64,000 bases of DNA from assembly GCA_963556195.1 (NCBI GenBank), contig OY744523.1:79145445-79209444 (forward strand). Reading direction: 5' to 3'. Under the pieces are notes generated by a model. The model did no database searches. It worked only from the letters and a program-made list of their open reading frames with translations, and was not told where the DNA came from. The translations under genes were made by a program, and so were the position numbers. Numbering within the stretch: position 1 is the first letter of the stretch; each line of letters opens with the position of its first letter. This document shows positions 45,952-57,512 of this stretch, in pieces. The stretch comes from Sepiola atlantica (Eukaryota; Mollusca; Cephalopoda; Sepiida; Sepiolidae).

Positions 45952-48430
45952 CTAAATTTGAAGCTGCGCAGCGAGATGTTTGTTTACATTAGTTTTAAAT
46001 TTCTGCATGTCAGTACCGTCAGGGAGCAGGGAGGGAGTTCCAGAGTCCAGCAGCATGAGGAAAGAAGATTTTGGAGTAGAAAGCTCTTCGGCATCTGGCA
46101 ACCTCCACAGTGAATGGATGGGATTTGGCTGATTGTCAGGTTGGTCTAGTAAATTTACGTCGTGGGAGCACCAGAGAAGAAAGTTCATAAGAGCACAATC
46201 CATTGAAGTATTTGTAAAACAGGCACAAGGAAGCAACATTGCGGCGATGGGACAGGGGCTGGAGTTTGGTGGATAGTGAGGGACCTATTAAGTTGGCGAC
46301 TCTTTTTTGGATCTTGTTTAAGAGGGAGAGACTAGTGGATGATGCCCCAGCCCAGATGTGGCAACAATACACCATGCATGGGCAGATGGTGGCTTTGTAG
46401 AGATATAGGATAATGTCAGGTGTGAGAAGTTTACTAGCACGGTAGAGGGAGCCCACCTTCTTTGCAGCAACCCTGGCAATGTTTTCAATGTATTTATTCC
46501 AATTCATGTTATCTGTGAAAGTTAGACCGAGGAGTTTGAATGATGAACTCTCAGATAGGGTGTTATTTGCCATGACAATCGGTGGTTGAAGAGGTTTCTG
46601 GTAGTTATTGAAGGAAAGTAGCTTTGTCTTTGCGGCATTAAAAGTTACCATCGATTTTTTACCCCAATCCACTACAGACTGGAGGTTATTTTCTAAGGAT
46701 TCAGCCATTGCCTCAGATAAGTGTGCGGCGGTTTTGCCCACATGACGAGAGTAAAGTGTAATTTCGTCAGCAAATATTCGTATCTCGATGACAGCAGGGA
46801 GGTCATTTATGGAAATCAGGAACAGTAGAGGTCCAAGAATGGATCCCTGGGGTACACCAGCATTTATGTCATGTTGCTTAGATGAATGGCCATCGAGGAC
46901 AACCTGGATCTTTGTTTTTATTAGGAAGGATTTAATTATATGAAATATTTGTCCAGTAATACCATATGAGTGCAGTTTTAGGAGAAGCCCTTCATGCCAG
47001 ACCTTGTCAAAGACCTTGGATATGTGAAGCGCTACCAGCCTACCTTCACGTACCTTGTCCAGTGTATGATATATGCGTTCAGAGATGACCGTTAGGATAT
47101 CTGCGGTAGATCATGCTTGTCTAAATCTGTATTGATCATCAGAAAGAAGTTTAGCATTAACTAGGTGCCGCACTATTGCCAGATTGATTAATGATTCAAA
47201 GATTTTAGAAAAGATTGGGAGTAGACTGATTGAGCGCTAGTTTAGCGGATCGGTTCTATCTCCAGAATTCTTGAAGACTGGTACCACAGAGGTAATTTTC
47301 CAACTATCAGGGAAACAAGATTCAACAAGGAATTTGTTGTATAGTTTGGAGAGGACAGGGGCAAGCTCAGCAGAGCATTTGTTTATTACTATTACTGATA
47401 TAAGATCAGGCCCACAGGCTTTGGAGGTGTCAAGGTTTTTATGATGTCTTTCACCTGAGATGGGGTGATGACCAGGTTCTCAAGTGTGGCTTCAGTGCGC
47501 AATGGGAATTTAGGGAGCGGGGTGGAGTTTAAAGCGAAACACTGGGCAAGTAGTTCAGCCTTATCAGTTGCCGTGCAAACAACATCGTTGTGATTTGATA
47601 GCAGGGGGGGGGGAGATTGTCCATTGTTCATCACACTATTGTAGAAATTACGAGTACCTAGTTTCTGTGACTGAATGCGTATTTTGGTTATCTCTGTATA
47701 CCTTCTCTTTGCTTCATCTATCACTACTTTGCAATAATTTCTTGCCTCTATAAATTTCTGTTTATTCGCAGTTGACTTATGGCGGCCGAATTTTCAGAAT
47801 GCCTTCTGCCTCAACAATAGCAGCTGCACATTCTGAAGTGAACCATTGAGGAGTGGGGTTTGCTGAATTTTTGCGTGGGGACATAAGCCTCAATGCCTGC
47901 TTTGACCCATTCGGTTAGCTCATTTGACATTGATCAGCAGAGAGTGAGAAGGTTTCACCCCATGGGGCGTCGCTGATGTGATCCCTGAGGGATTCAAAAT
48001 CAGCCTGCTCATAGTTTCTCGTCGTTTTGAGCAACAGCTCTTTAACTTTTGGAAGAGTTTTTAAGGTGATAAGTATCATTACCACAACGTGATCAGAGTT
48101 TCCGAGCGGGCTATGGGCATTTGCCACACAAGCCTCAGGTAGTCAGGTCAAGAACAGGTCAAGAAATAAGGCTTGCTGGTCTGCACGATCAGGAAGGCGG
48201 GTCGGAAAAGTGACAGTCTGTGAGAGGTCATGAGCTGAGGAGAAATTAAAGGTAGAGTTCCCAGCTGCATCAGTAACACTGGAGAATCCCAACCAGTCAC
48301 AATGGTTTGCATTAAAATCTCCAATTACATGTATTTGTGCATTCGAGTCGAGTGAGAGTGCTCTATCTAAGCTTTCAGAGACAGTCAAGCAGGGTACAGT
48401 CCTGGGTCGAAGGAGAACGGTATAAGAAAT
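45952..48430 (-). pseudogene. Jockey/CR1-like LINE, endonuclease to 3' end
   Basis: Reading from 48430 down: endonuclease C-terminal half with HVIGDFNANHCDWL (the GDFN..H motif intact), LSQTVTFPTRLPD, LFLDLFLT and GNSDHVVV; a linker and RT start with FYNSVMNNGQSP and ITPSQVKDIIKTLTPP; then SCFPDSWKITSVVPVFKN, a SKVFDKVWH segment (the usual Asp of that motif replaced by His two codons earlier), GVPQGSILGPLLFL, and IFADEIT at the catalytic box where FADD is usual; finally a 201-codon open frame (46741-46136) with FNAAKTKLLSFNN, FKLLGLTFTDNMNW and KVGSLYRASKLL, ending in the RRKFTRPT region. It is 5'-truncated at an AT microsatellite (about 48466). Stops, the FADE box and frameshifts show it is dead. 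Confidence 0.88.
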
Positions 48431-48465
48431 ATAAAAAAAAAAAAATTTTTCCATTCACATATGTG

Positions 48466-48502
48466 CATATATATATGTATATATATATATATGTATATAT
48501 AT
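48466..48502 (+). repeat. Interrupted (TA)n microsatellite
   Basis: TA repeats broken by single G residues, at the truncated 5' end of the LINE. Confidence 0.85.
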
Positions 48503-48509
48503 GATAGAA

Positions 48510-49475
48510 TAAGTTCACTGTACACTTATCAGAGGGAACAGAAATTTGAAGATATGTTTCCCTCTCACAAGTTAGTACAGATACAGTTAGACAGCCAGTA
48601 GAGTAACAACTGAGAAAAACTAGTTAACTATTTATACAATGAAGGCTACGGAGAAAATAGGGTAAATTGAAACTTAAAATTAAATTAAAAAACACAAGGT
48701 AAATACAAGTAAATTTGGTAGCAGGGTTTGAAATTAGTAAAAAATGCCAAATACATTTAAGATAGTTAAAAGAACAGAAACTCAGCTGAAAACTTTGAAT
48801 CTTTTTCATTTCAACAGCCATGTGTCTGGCATTATTTGAAGGCCGGCCACTTTGCAAATGCCCCTTTCAAGAATTCAACTTATAAAAACTGAATTCAGAA
48901 CAACCTGGGTAACCTGTTAGTATTGCCATCATCAATTCACTGGGATTACAACCCGATATCCAGAAAAACACCCTGGTGTCTGATATTAATCGAACTAACT
49001 TTTACATATTGACTCTTATGCGGAAAGAAACTTATGCTTTCCAAACTATTGAACTCTAATGTGGATTACCTTCTGAATTACCCACCGTAAATTAAAACCC
49101 CACTTTCTCTTATAAACTTGTTCTATCTATTTAAATGTGTTCTTTGCTCATCGGCTAAAAATAGTATTTCGATCCCTTTCCCTATATTAGATATTTATCT
49201 TTTCTTTTTTCTTTTAAATATTTCTCTCTTGTATTTTTATGTAAATAAATGATTTTATCTAAACTTAGTCGTTTTATGTTATTTTTCACTTGTTTATTTG
49301 CTGCTTTTCTTTGATACCTGGTGTCTTGAACTGGAAAACCCCTTCCCTGGTTCTTTTATGAATTATTAATTTTTATATTTACTGTAATTCACCCCAAACA
49401 AAGCATATTACCACTGAAATGTAAGGGGCTACTGCAAATTAGTGGGCATATCCATAGGGGCATCGTAAGTGGGGA
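48510..49475. other. No recognised feature
   Basis: Non-coding DNA separating the two LINE copies. A 77-codon minus-strand frame (48624-48857) has no domain. Confidence 0.4.
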
Positions 49476-49479
49476 GTTG

Positions 49480-51140
49480 TGCAGTGATATGTTTGTTCAC
49501 ATTACATTTAAATTTCTACGTGTTGGTACAGTCAGAAGAAACAAGAAGCAGGGAGAGAATTTCAAAGGGTTGCAGTTTGAGGAAATAAGCTATTAGAGTA
49601 GAAAGCCTTCCGGCATCTGGGTATCTCTAAAGGTGGGATTTAGCTGATTGTCGAGTTTTGTTGGGTGTATTTACACCGAGTAGGCACCAGAGCAGCAAGT
49701 TTGTCTGAGCATATTCCATTGAAGTACTTGTAAAACAAGCACAGGGATGCAACATTGCGGCGACGGACAGGAGCTGGAGCTTTGTAAACAGTGTGGGACC
49801 TATTAGATTAGAGAGTTTTTTTCTTTTTTTTACCCTGTCTAAGGGGAAGATACTAGTGACAACACTACTCTATGCATGGGCAGATGGTGGCTTTGTAGAG
49901 ATATAGGATACTGGCAGGTGTGAGACATTTTCTAGCACAGTAGAGGGAGCCCACTTTCCTTGGAGCAGCCTTGTCAGTATCTTCTATGTATTTGTTTAAA
50001 TTCATGTTACCTGTGAATGCTAGACCGAGGAGTTTGAATGTTTGAATCTTGGATATAGTGCTAAATTGTTGAAGGAAAGTAGCTTTGTCTTAGTAGCATT
50101 AAATGTTACCATCCATTTATGCCCCCATACGACTACAGACTGGAGGTCCTTTTGTAAGGATTCAGTCATTGCCTTAGATATGTGCATGTTAGTTTCGAGA
50201 ATAGAGCATGGTGTCATCAGCAAATATACCCATCTCGGACACAATTTCATCAGGGAGGTCATTTATGAAGATCAGGAACAATAAAGGTCCTAGAATCGAC
50301 CCATGTCATGTTGTTTGGATGAACGACTATCGAGGATAACCTGGATCTTTATTTGTCTAGGTAGGATCTAATTATATTAAATATTCATCCAGTAATACTA
50401 TACAAATTAATTTTCATGAGAAGACCTGCATGCCACACATTGTCAAAGGCTTTGGCTTCATCTTCCTTGTCCAGTGTATGGTTTCAGAGATGACCTTAGG
50501 ATATCTGCAGTAGAACGTGCTTTCCTGATGGTCATAAAGAAGTTTAGCAGTAACGAGGTGGCAGACTAATGCTAGATTGATTAAGGATTCAACGTTTTTA
50601 TGGAGGAGACTGATAGGGCGATATTTTGAGGATCAGTTCTTTCACCATAATTCTTGAACATTGGTACCACAGAGACTATTTTCCAGCTATCAGGTAAGTA
50701 AGATTTGGCAAGGCAGTTGTTCTAGAGTTTGGAGAGAACAGTGGCCAACTCGGCAGAGCATTTTTTAAATTAATATATTAGGAATAAGATCAGGCCGACA
50801 TGCTTTGGCAGTGTTAAGGTTTGTTATCATATCCCGGACATTGGAAAGGGGTGACTATCAGGTCATCAAGTGTGGCTTCAGTTCGCATGGTAAATTAGGA
50901 AGGGAATGGTTTGCGGAGTCCAAGGTGGAGTTCAATGCAAACCACTGGGCAACTAGTTTAGCCTTATCAGTGGCTGTGCAAATGACCTCATTATTGTTGA
51001 ATAGCGGAGGAACTGTTGATTGCCCATTATTCACCACACTATTGTAGATTTTCCAGAAATCACGAGTTCCTAATGTGGGTTAGAAGGCAGAGGAACTTTG
51101 AAATCGATACTAAACCATGTCATAGGGTCATTTTCAGAAT
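49480..51140 (-). pseudogene. Second, more decayed copy of the same LINE
   Basis: The minus-strand sequence parallels the copy at 45952-47700 step by step: the 3' end (tagaaatttaaatgtaatgt), the GFNKLGLAF-type region near 50010-50040, KDLQSVVVWGHKWMVTFNAT (about 50100-50150), the LISIND-type region (gatcaggaacaataaaggtc), and the finger region near 50640-50700 and 50900-51050. Stops and indels are more numerous than in the first copy, and no open segment exceeds 80 codons. It lies in the same orientation about 1 kb upstream, so either two insertions or a duplication produced the pair. Confidence 0.8.
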
Positions 51141-51144
51141 CTTT

Positions 51145-52230
51145 ACATCTTCTGTAGAGAAGGGACGATTTATTGCTTGAATAAAAAGCAGAAGCCTTCT
51201 CTAAAATATGTTATTTCAACTTTCTGTCCTTGACAAGACCATTGCTAGATGCCCTTCTGGATCGATGAATCACATTCTACCTCAAAGAGTAAATTTTTAT
51301 TTACCATGCACGGAGTAGTTTCCTCTGACTTCCTTTGATTAAAGGCTTCCCGTCTTTTCTTTGTCTCTATTAATGGCCCAATTTTGGCTGAAAAAAAAAA
51401 ACTGTATAAGCTTAAGAAACAACCCTTTCCAAAAATTGTTGCATATGTAAACAAGAAAAAGAAATTCGTATTTAATCATTTTTCGGAACTTTCACGCTGA
51501 AGATAGCTTAATTCTAATTTAGGTTTTATTTTATTTGGAATGCTGATCGTAAATGTTGTCCATGTGCATTTTCAAGTCCGCCTTCATACATTTCAATTAA
51601 TTGACCAGCACTACTATGAATAATATAAATTTTCATCCACATTTTCTCTGCATGCACCTATAAATCACTTATTATAATGATTTTCTAGAAGGTCACTATA
51701 ATCACATAGGTCAGTAAATGCTCCCCAAAAGGACCACTTTTCTCACATATTTTATCACATTCTATCATTTTTTCCATCACCAGTTTTACCAAACAGAAAT
51801 ATTTAAAAAAAAAAAAAAAAAAGAAAGAAAAATTGAAATAAGAATATTTGCTAGATCCATTATTTTTTTTTACTGTGGATTTTCGATTATTTAAAACAAA
51901 AGTTTAACTACACTTTTTTATGTGGCAAGAAAAGATCTACAAAAATGGTTTTGGATGTAAAGCTCCATTGACCTAAATTAAAACTTCAACTTCAGAGTTT
52001 TTTACGATAATATGTCGAACTGAGTCAGTAAAAGTATTTATCCCAAAATAGTCATGGAAAGAAAAAAATGAACATCTTCTTCACTGGTCTATGGTAATAT
52101 TTCATAAAAAAAAGATATGTATGGAATAAAGGTAGCACATAGTAGTAGTAGTCGTCGTAGTAGTAATAATAATAACATAATAATCATTAGTGGTAGTTTA
52201 GTGTCCATTTTACATGCTGTCATGTGTTGG
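51145..52230. other. No recognised gene; small microsatellite
   Basis: AT-rich DNA. A GTA/AAT trinucleotide run lies at about 52141-52180. Confidence 0.45.
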
Positions 52231-52234
52231 ACGG

Positions 52235-52800
52235 CTTTTAGAAATCTCTGGCTTGTTCTTCATTTATCCTTCTTTCTCTCAAGTCCATTCTTATCATTTC
52301 CTCCCATGTTTTCCTTGGCCTTCCTCTGTGGGCTGACCCTGCTACCTCAATTGTTCTACATCTACTAACCCAGGAGCCCTCATCCATTCTTTTAACGTGG
52401 CCATGCAATCGAAGCCTCTTGTTCTGCAAGCATCTCCCTATACTGCCCAGATTTAATCTTCCTCTGAGTCTGTCTTTAAAACTTGCATTACATACCCATC
52501 GTAAAAATCTTCATATCCTTTCTCTCCATGCAACGCATGTCCCCAATCCTTATTGGACAGGTTTCACTTCCATACATCATCACACTGCATACACATGCCT
52601 GATAATTCAAATTAATTTGTTCTCTTGGTTGACTGTGGTAATGCTCTGCTGGTGACAAAATGGCAAAATTTCTCTGAACTTACTCCATCCACTTCTAATT
52701 CTAACTATCACCTGCTCCACCCTGTGCTCCAATCGTATCACTAAGGTAACACAATTTCTGAACAACTGCAATAACTTTGCCATCCACACAGATTTTTGTT
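52235..52800 (-). pseudogene. LINE C-terminal scrap, same family as at 20.7-22.6 kb
   Basis: Minus-strand frames read VIVRIRSGWSKFREILPF (52789-52607), then QNKRLRLHGHVKRMDEGSWV, RCRTIEVAGSAHRGRPRKTW and MDLRERRINEEQARDF (52429-52238). These are close to WNKFKDLLPLL, RRLQWYDK and VDVAGSVGRDMPKKKHGRK in the 22.2-22.6 kb element. It is a 5'-truncated copy in the opposite orientation, with a frame break between the two open parts. Confidence 0.78.
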
Positions 52801-54100
52801 TATTTTATTGATTTAATTTATTAAAATAATAATTTCAATAAATGCTTTTATTAAATTGTTCTTTCATTTAAAATAAAATTGCGCTGTCAAATCAGTTTTG
52901 TGTTTTTACTACTGTTTATTGGGAAAATAAAATGTTTTTGTTTGTAGATATTGAATCAAAACAAAACACAGGATAAAATTATATTGTTGAATTAAAAGTA
53001 TATTTTTTAATAGATATTTTTTCCAGTTTACTAATATTTATTTAAGTTCCTACATTTACTTCATGAGTTAATATATTTTTGTTATTTATTTGCCATTCTA
53101 ATAAACATGCTGGACGTTGTTGTTCATAAATTTTCTGTGTGTTAGAAATTATTTAGTTTTACTGAATTGAAATATACATCTAAATTGAATGAAATGAAAT
53201 AAGTCCCGTCAGTCAAATGCACACATGAATTTTCAAAATTGCAATTAAATAAAAACGTTTTTATTTTTTATATTGAAGGATAAAAACGTAACATGAGATT
53301 TGTTTCTGTAATGTTCAAACAACTTGATAAAATATGAATACATCTAATCTATGCTATAGTTGTGGTGGCTCTGTCTATGAATGCAATTTAAAACAAAGCC
53401 CTATACCAAAACCAAGCAACTTTTCTCAAGTAAAATTTCATGAGAAATCAATCCAATGGTGAAATTCATTTAATATTAGGGGTTTTTACAATACTATTGA
53501 GGGTCTGTGTTCACTGGACATCCACAAACAGCAAAGTTTTACTTTATTTTCTTTTATTTAAAAAAACCTGTAACAAGATTAAACAGTTGTTCTGGGGTAA
53601 AATCTTACAAAGAATCTGATGATAATAATTATTTGATCAGAGTGCTTGATTTTTGCGAAGTTACGCTAAAATTTGCTATAAGAATAATCATGCTTTTAAC
53701 TTTTCTATATTTTTGTTCTTGTTTTTGTCTTCTAATATATGAAGATCACTTTCATTCCCGGGCAACATCGAGTACCTCATGTAAATATTAAAGTAGAATT
53801 AGTTTTTGTAGAATTAGTTTATTTTTGAGAGAATTTTTAATCAAGTTTTAATTAACCAAAGAATTTTTTACAGACTTATTAAATGTTTTGTAAAAATAAA
53901 TTTTATCATATTTTATTAAAAAGTTAAAGAATATTTTAAAGATTCAAATTAAATTTGTTATCAAGTTGTATTAAGAAAAAAATATTTTAAAAACTAAAAA
54001 TGTTTTTAAAGATGACATTTTTCTAAAAATAAGCTTGAAATGGAAATATAGAATTGTTTTTATTTTTGGTTTTAATAAGTTTTCAAATTATTTGTAACTA
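52801..54100. other. No recognised feature
   Basis: Strongly AT-rich non-coding DNA. A 94-codon plus-strand frame (53507-53791) shows no domain. Confidence 0.45.
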
Positions 54101-54103
54101 ACA

Positions 54104-55060
54104 CACCACTCAATAAGTCCTGAGCCTGACATAGATGCAACAACTAATAAAAAAAATCACTCACCTTCAAATGGCACATGTCAAAATTTGAGCACAATCG
54201 GATTATTAGTTCACAAATTAGTTATTTAAGTGAAGCTATTGTAGCAAATTTTCAAAACAATGGACAAATCTGAATTTTGCGTGTTGATAAAGCATTGTTT
54301 TCTGATGGGAAAAAAGTACTGTTCAAGCAAAACAATAGCTTGATTAGTGTTATGCGGACTCTTCTCCATTGGAAACAACGGTTAACTTAAGAGGTGATCT
54401 GCTGACTATATGATATCCAGTCATACAGACACAAATGATGCTGAATGCTGAAGTCGCTTAGTTTCGGCAAGTTGTCCTAGAAAACATGAAAAAAGTCTAC
54501 AAATTTGCCACGGCTGATCGTAAATTGAAGTTATGTGAGATAGCAGAGGAGTTAAAGATATCAGAAGGCAATGTATTCACCATTTTGCATGAGCATTTGT
54601 CAATGAGAAAGCTGTGTTTAAAATGAGTGCTGCATTTGCTCACAGTCGATCTAAAACAACAATGAATCAACGATTTAGAGCTTTTTTTGCAACTGTTTCA
54701 ATTCACCAAAAGGGTTTTTGCATCAATGGATGAAACATGGATCCATCATTTCACTCTGGAGTCAAATCGGCAGTCAGCTGAGTAGACAGCAGCAGGTGAA
54801 AGCTGTCCAAAGCGACGAAAGATGCAAACATCAGCAGGTAAGGTTTTGGCTTCCGTATTTTGGGATGCACAAAGTATTTTGTTCATTGATTACCTTGAGA
54901 AAGGAAGAACCATCAATAGCAAATATTATTGTGTTTGAAGGAATAAATCGACAAAAAACGGCAACAAATGAAGAAGAAAAAAGTGCTTTGGCACCCAGAC
55001 AATGTACAGTATCTCAAGGAAAACTTGGCTTATGATGACTAGGCAAATTCTCATAAAAAC
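54104..55060 (+). pseudogene. Mariner transposase relic, 3'-truncated
   Basis: A probable terminal repeat begins ccactcaataagtcctgagc (54106). The coding remnant starts at ATG 54260 (MDKSEFCVLIKHCFLMG) and can be followed through SADYMISSHTDTNDAE, ISEG-like and ILHEHLSMRK-like HTH segments to SMDETWIHHFTLESNRQSAE (54725-54785), which carries the first catalytic Asp of the mariner D,D34D triad. Next come SAGKVLASVFWDAQSILFID and LEKGRTINSKYY. A HPDN segment (frame-shifted, about 54990) is all that is left of the second catalytic Asp region (usual HQDNAP). The third Asp and the 3' terminal repeat are missing. A TAG replaces the Trp after SAE, and at least three frameshifts are present. Confidence 0.85.
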
Positions 55061-57510
55061 ACTCAAAATATAAAAACAGTTATGCCAAAATTCTCAAAAT
55101 ATAAGTATTTCAAAAAAATAATCCAATGATAATGAAATATCAATCTTATAAGTTTCCTATCAATAATACGTGGCTATACTGGTGTTGGATGAAGTTATAC
55201 TTGCAGCATTAAGTTGTGAGTGCTCAATAGCCAATAGCAGGAGATAGCGGATGTACTTAACATATCTTATTGTATCTGATGTTGTTTTGCTTCAACCCAT
55301 GTTTTATCAGGAATCGAATGATGTAAGATGTTTCGTTTTTTTTTTTAAATATTTCACACCCACTAGAATATAAGATTGTCGGTCATCAGAACATTATTGT
55401 CTGTGTATGTGCGTTAGATTTCGGCAGTGTGGAAATTTTAGTTTTGGTATCAATTTCATAGTTTTTTCCTTCATACTTCGGTTTCTGGTTTGGTTTCAAT
55501 TTTTATTTAGTATTTTTTTAAATTTCTAAGGAAGCCAGTAATTCTTCTCTTGTGTGCTGATGTTGAGTTATTATTCCATGTCTCATTGAATTATTCTATT
55601 ATTTCAACAAGGAGGTGGTCAACATTGTGACTCAGTCATTCTCTTATTTAAGGAATTGAATGTTCATATCAAACTTCTATAATTCATTTTCAACAGTTAA
55701 CTCTTTAAACTGGTGACTATGACATTTATGAAGAATAAAACTTTTAATCTTCATTTTGTTCTATTTATTTAATCTCCTTATTTTGGCATGATTTTATCAT
55801 CATCGCTACCACCACTTTTCTCAGTTATGTTACTTTTGAACACCTCCCCTCCCTCTCTCTCTGACTGCTTCTCTAATTCATGCTCAAACCTTTGTAACTG
55901 CTTAAATATAATAGAAAGAACACGAAAAAGAAAAAAATAATCAGCAGTCGCCTGTTTGACCTAGTTTTAGTGTTGTTTTTCGAACATTTACCAGTAAGAA
56001 TGAAAATAAGTATACCCCCCCCCCCTCACACACACACACTAATTTGGTCGATGATGACCCAAAGCGAAAAAATATTAGAGTAGTTATCTTTTCATATAAC
56101 CAGCTTGTGAATAGTGTGTGGAACCGTGTGTCCTGTCTCCAGTCCATGATATGAGATTACTTTTTTTATTTTTTTATATGCAATTTGGAGGGGTGGGGTT
56201 CAAGGATGGACCCAAAATTGATTGGATGAGGTGAGGGGGTGTAAGTACAGCGACATTTATTGAAATAATTTTTACTAAATTAACAGTTTTTAAGAGCACC
56301 TGACGTTTCCTGCAAATGAATGTGTACTCATGTTTAATCCTGTTCAAAGACCTGAATCCCATATTGCCATTTCTATAATTTTAAAGTTATAAATCAAATC
56401 AAATAAAGTAAAATGTTGTCTTTTCTTTTTATGGATGTCGGACATAAAAACAAACCCAACAATATTATTTACCCCCCCCCTCTTTGCTCAAAATTAAATT
56501 AAATATACTTATCCAAATACTCTGGCTAATATAGTTTCAGTATACACAAGGAGTGTTAAGTGTTTGAGGACAGATTTATACTTGTTCAAAAATAAATCTT
56601 AAAAACCGATCTTTTTTACTGTAAAACGTTGTGAGGATACAAACAAATACTTTGTTTCGTAATTTTATTCAATCAAGTATCCGTCCGCTTCGATATCGAC
56701 TTCTATGAGAAGTCTGAATCGCTTACATTTCTTTTTTATATATTAACGATTTGCCAAAAGGTACAACTCGAGGATAAGGGTTAGGGTTATTTCATGTCAC
56801 ATCATCCAGGGCTTGAAACCCATGTCCTCAGATTTTGTTGTAACTTGCACCACAGATGGACATCATAAAAACTAAGAAATCCTGAAAATTTGAGCATGCA
56901 ACTCCAAGTGGTTTCCGATTTAGAGCATTTTCCGTTTCGCGTAAATCACGCAAGATGTCACCCGGGCGACATTTTAATAATTACATTTTCTTGAATATTT
57001 TCAGTTTGAAACATGATGTGACGCTGAAAATTCACACAGGTATGTTCTTCAACCCGAGGAACCCAAAAATGGCATAATCTTTGCTCAGAAATGAAGCCTT
57101 CTATGAGATGTTATCAAATTTTGAAATTTTGTACATGTGCACCAATATGGGGCAAAAAAATGATGTAGCTGATATGGTAACGGGTTTTTTCTTTTGGACA
57201 TTCATTTAGACACTATGAAGTACCTCTGGACCAAAAATGGTAAATAATACTTTTTTTGTTCACTCACAGTGTCTATTCAAAGTAAGGTATTTTCCCGAGG
57301 GTTCAGAAATACCCTATTGAGGGAAGCAACTAGTTTGGGTATGTGAGATGAAGTTGGAGGGATCGTTCATCTAAATTTATATAAAATTCACATTGAAATA
57401 AGTTTTAGAAAGTAAAAGTTAAATGGTAAAAGGTAATACAGTCTCACAGTGATCAGATATTTCCCATAAAAGCTGACTTCACAAAAAAAAAAACAGCATA
57501 CAACAACATT
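55061..57510. other. No recognised gene; C-tracts and a telomere-like motif
   Basis: Non-coding DNA with poly-C tracts near 56017-56030 and 56472-56480, and a GGGTTAGGGTTA motif at about 56777. The part nearest 57500 could be 3' flank of the transposase-like element. Confidence 0.4.
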
Positions 57511-57512
57511 AT

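Noticed and set aside
54718..55035. A 105-codon plus-strand frame as a gene
   Set aside because: It is an off-frame reading of the mariner remnant; the conserved motifs are in the neighbouring frame.
56640..57510. A terminal inverted repeat partner for the transposase-like unit
   Set aside because: I compared this stretch by eye with 60036-61060. I found only a weak direct similarity (ggcataatc near 57072 and 60548) and no inverted match.
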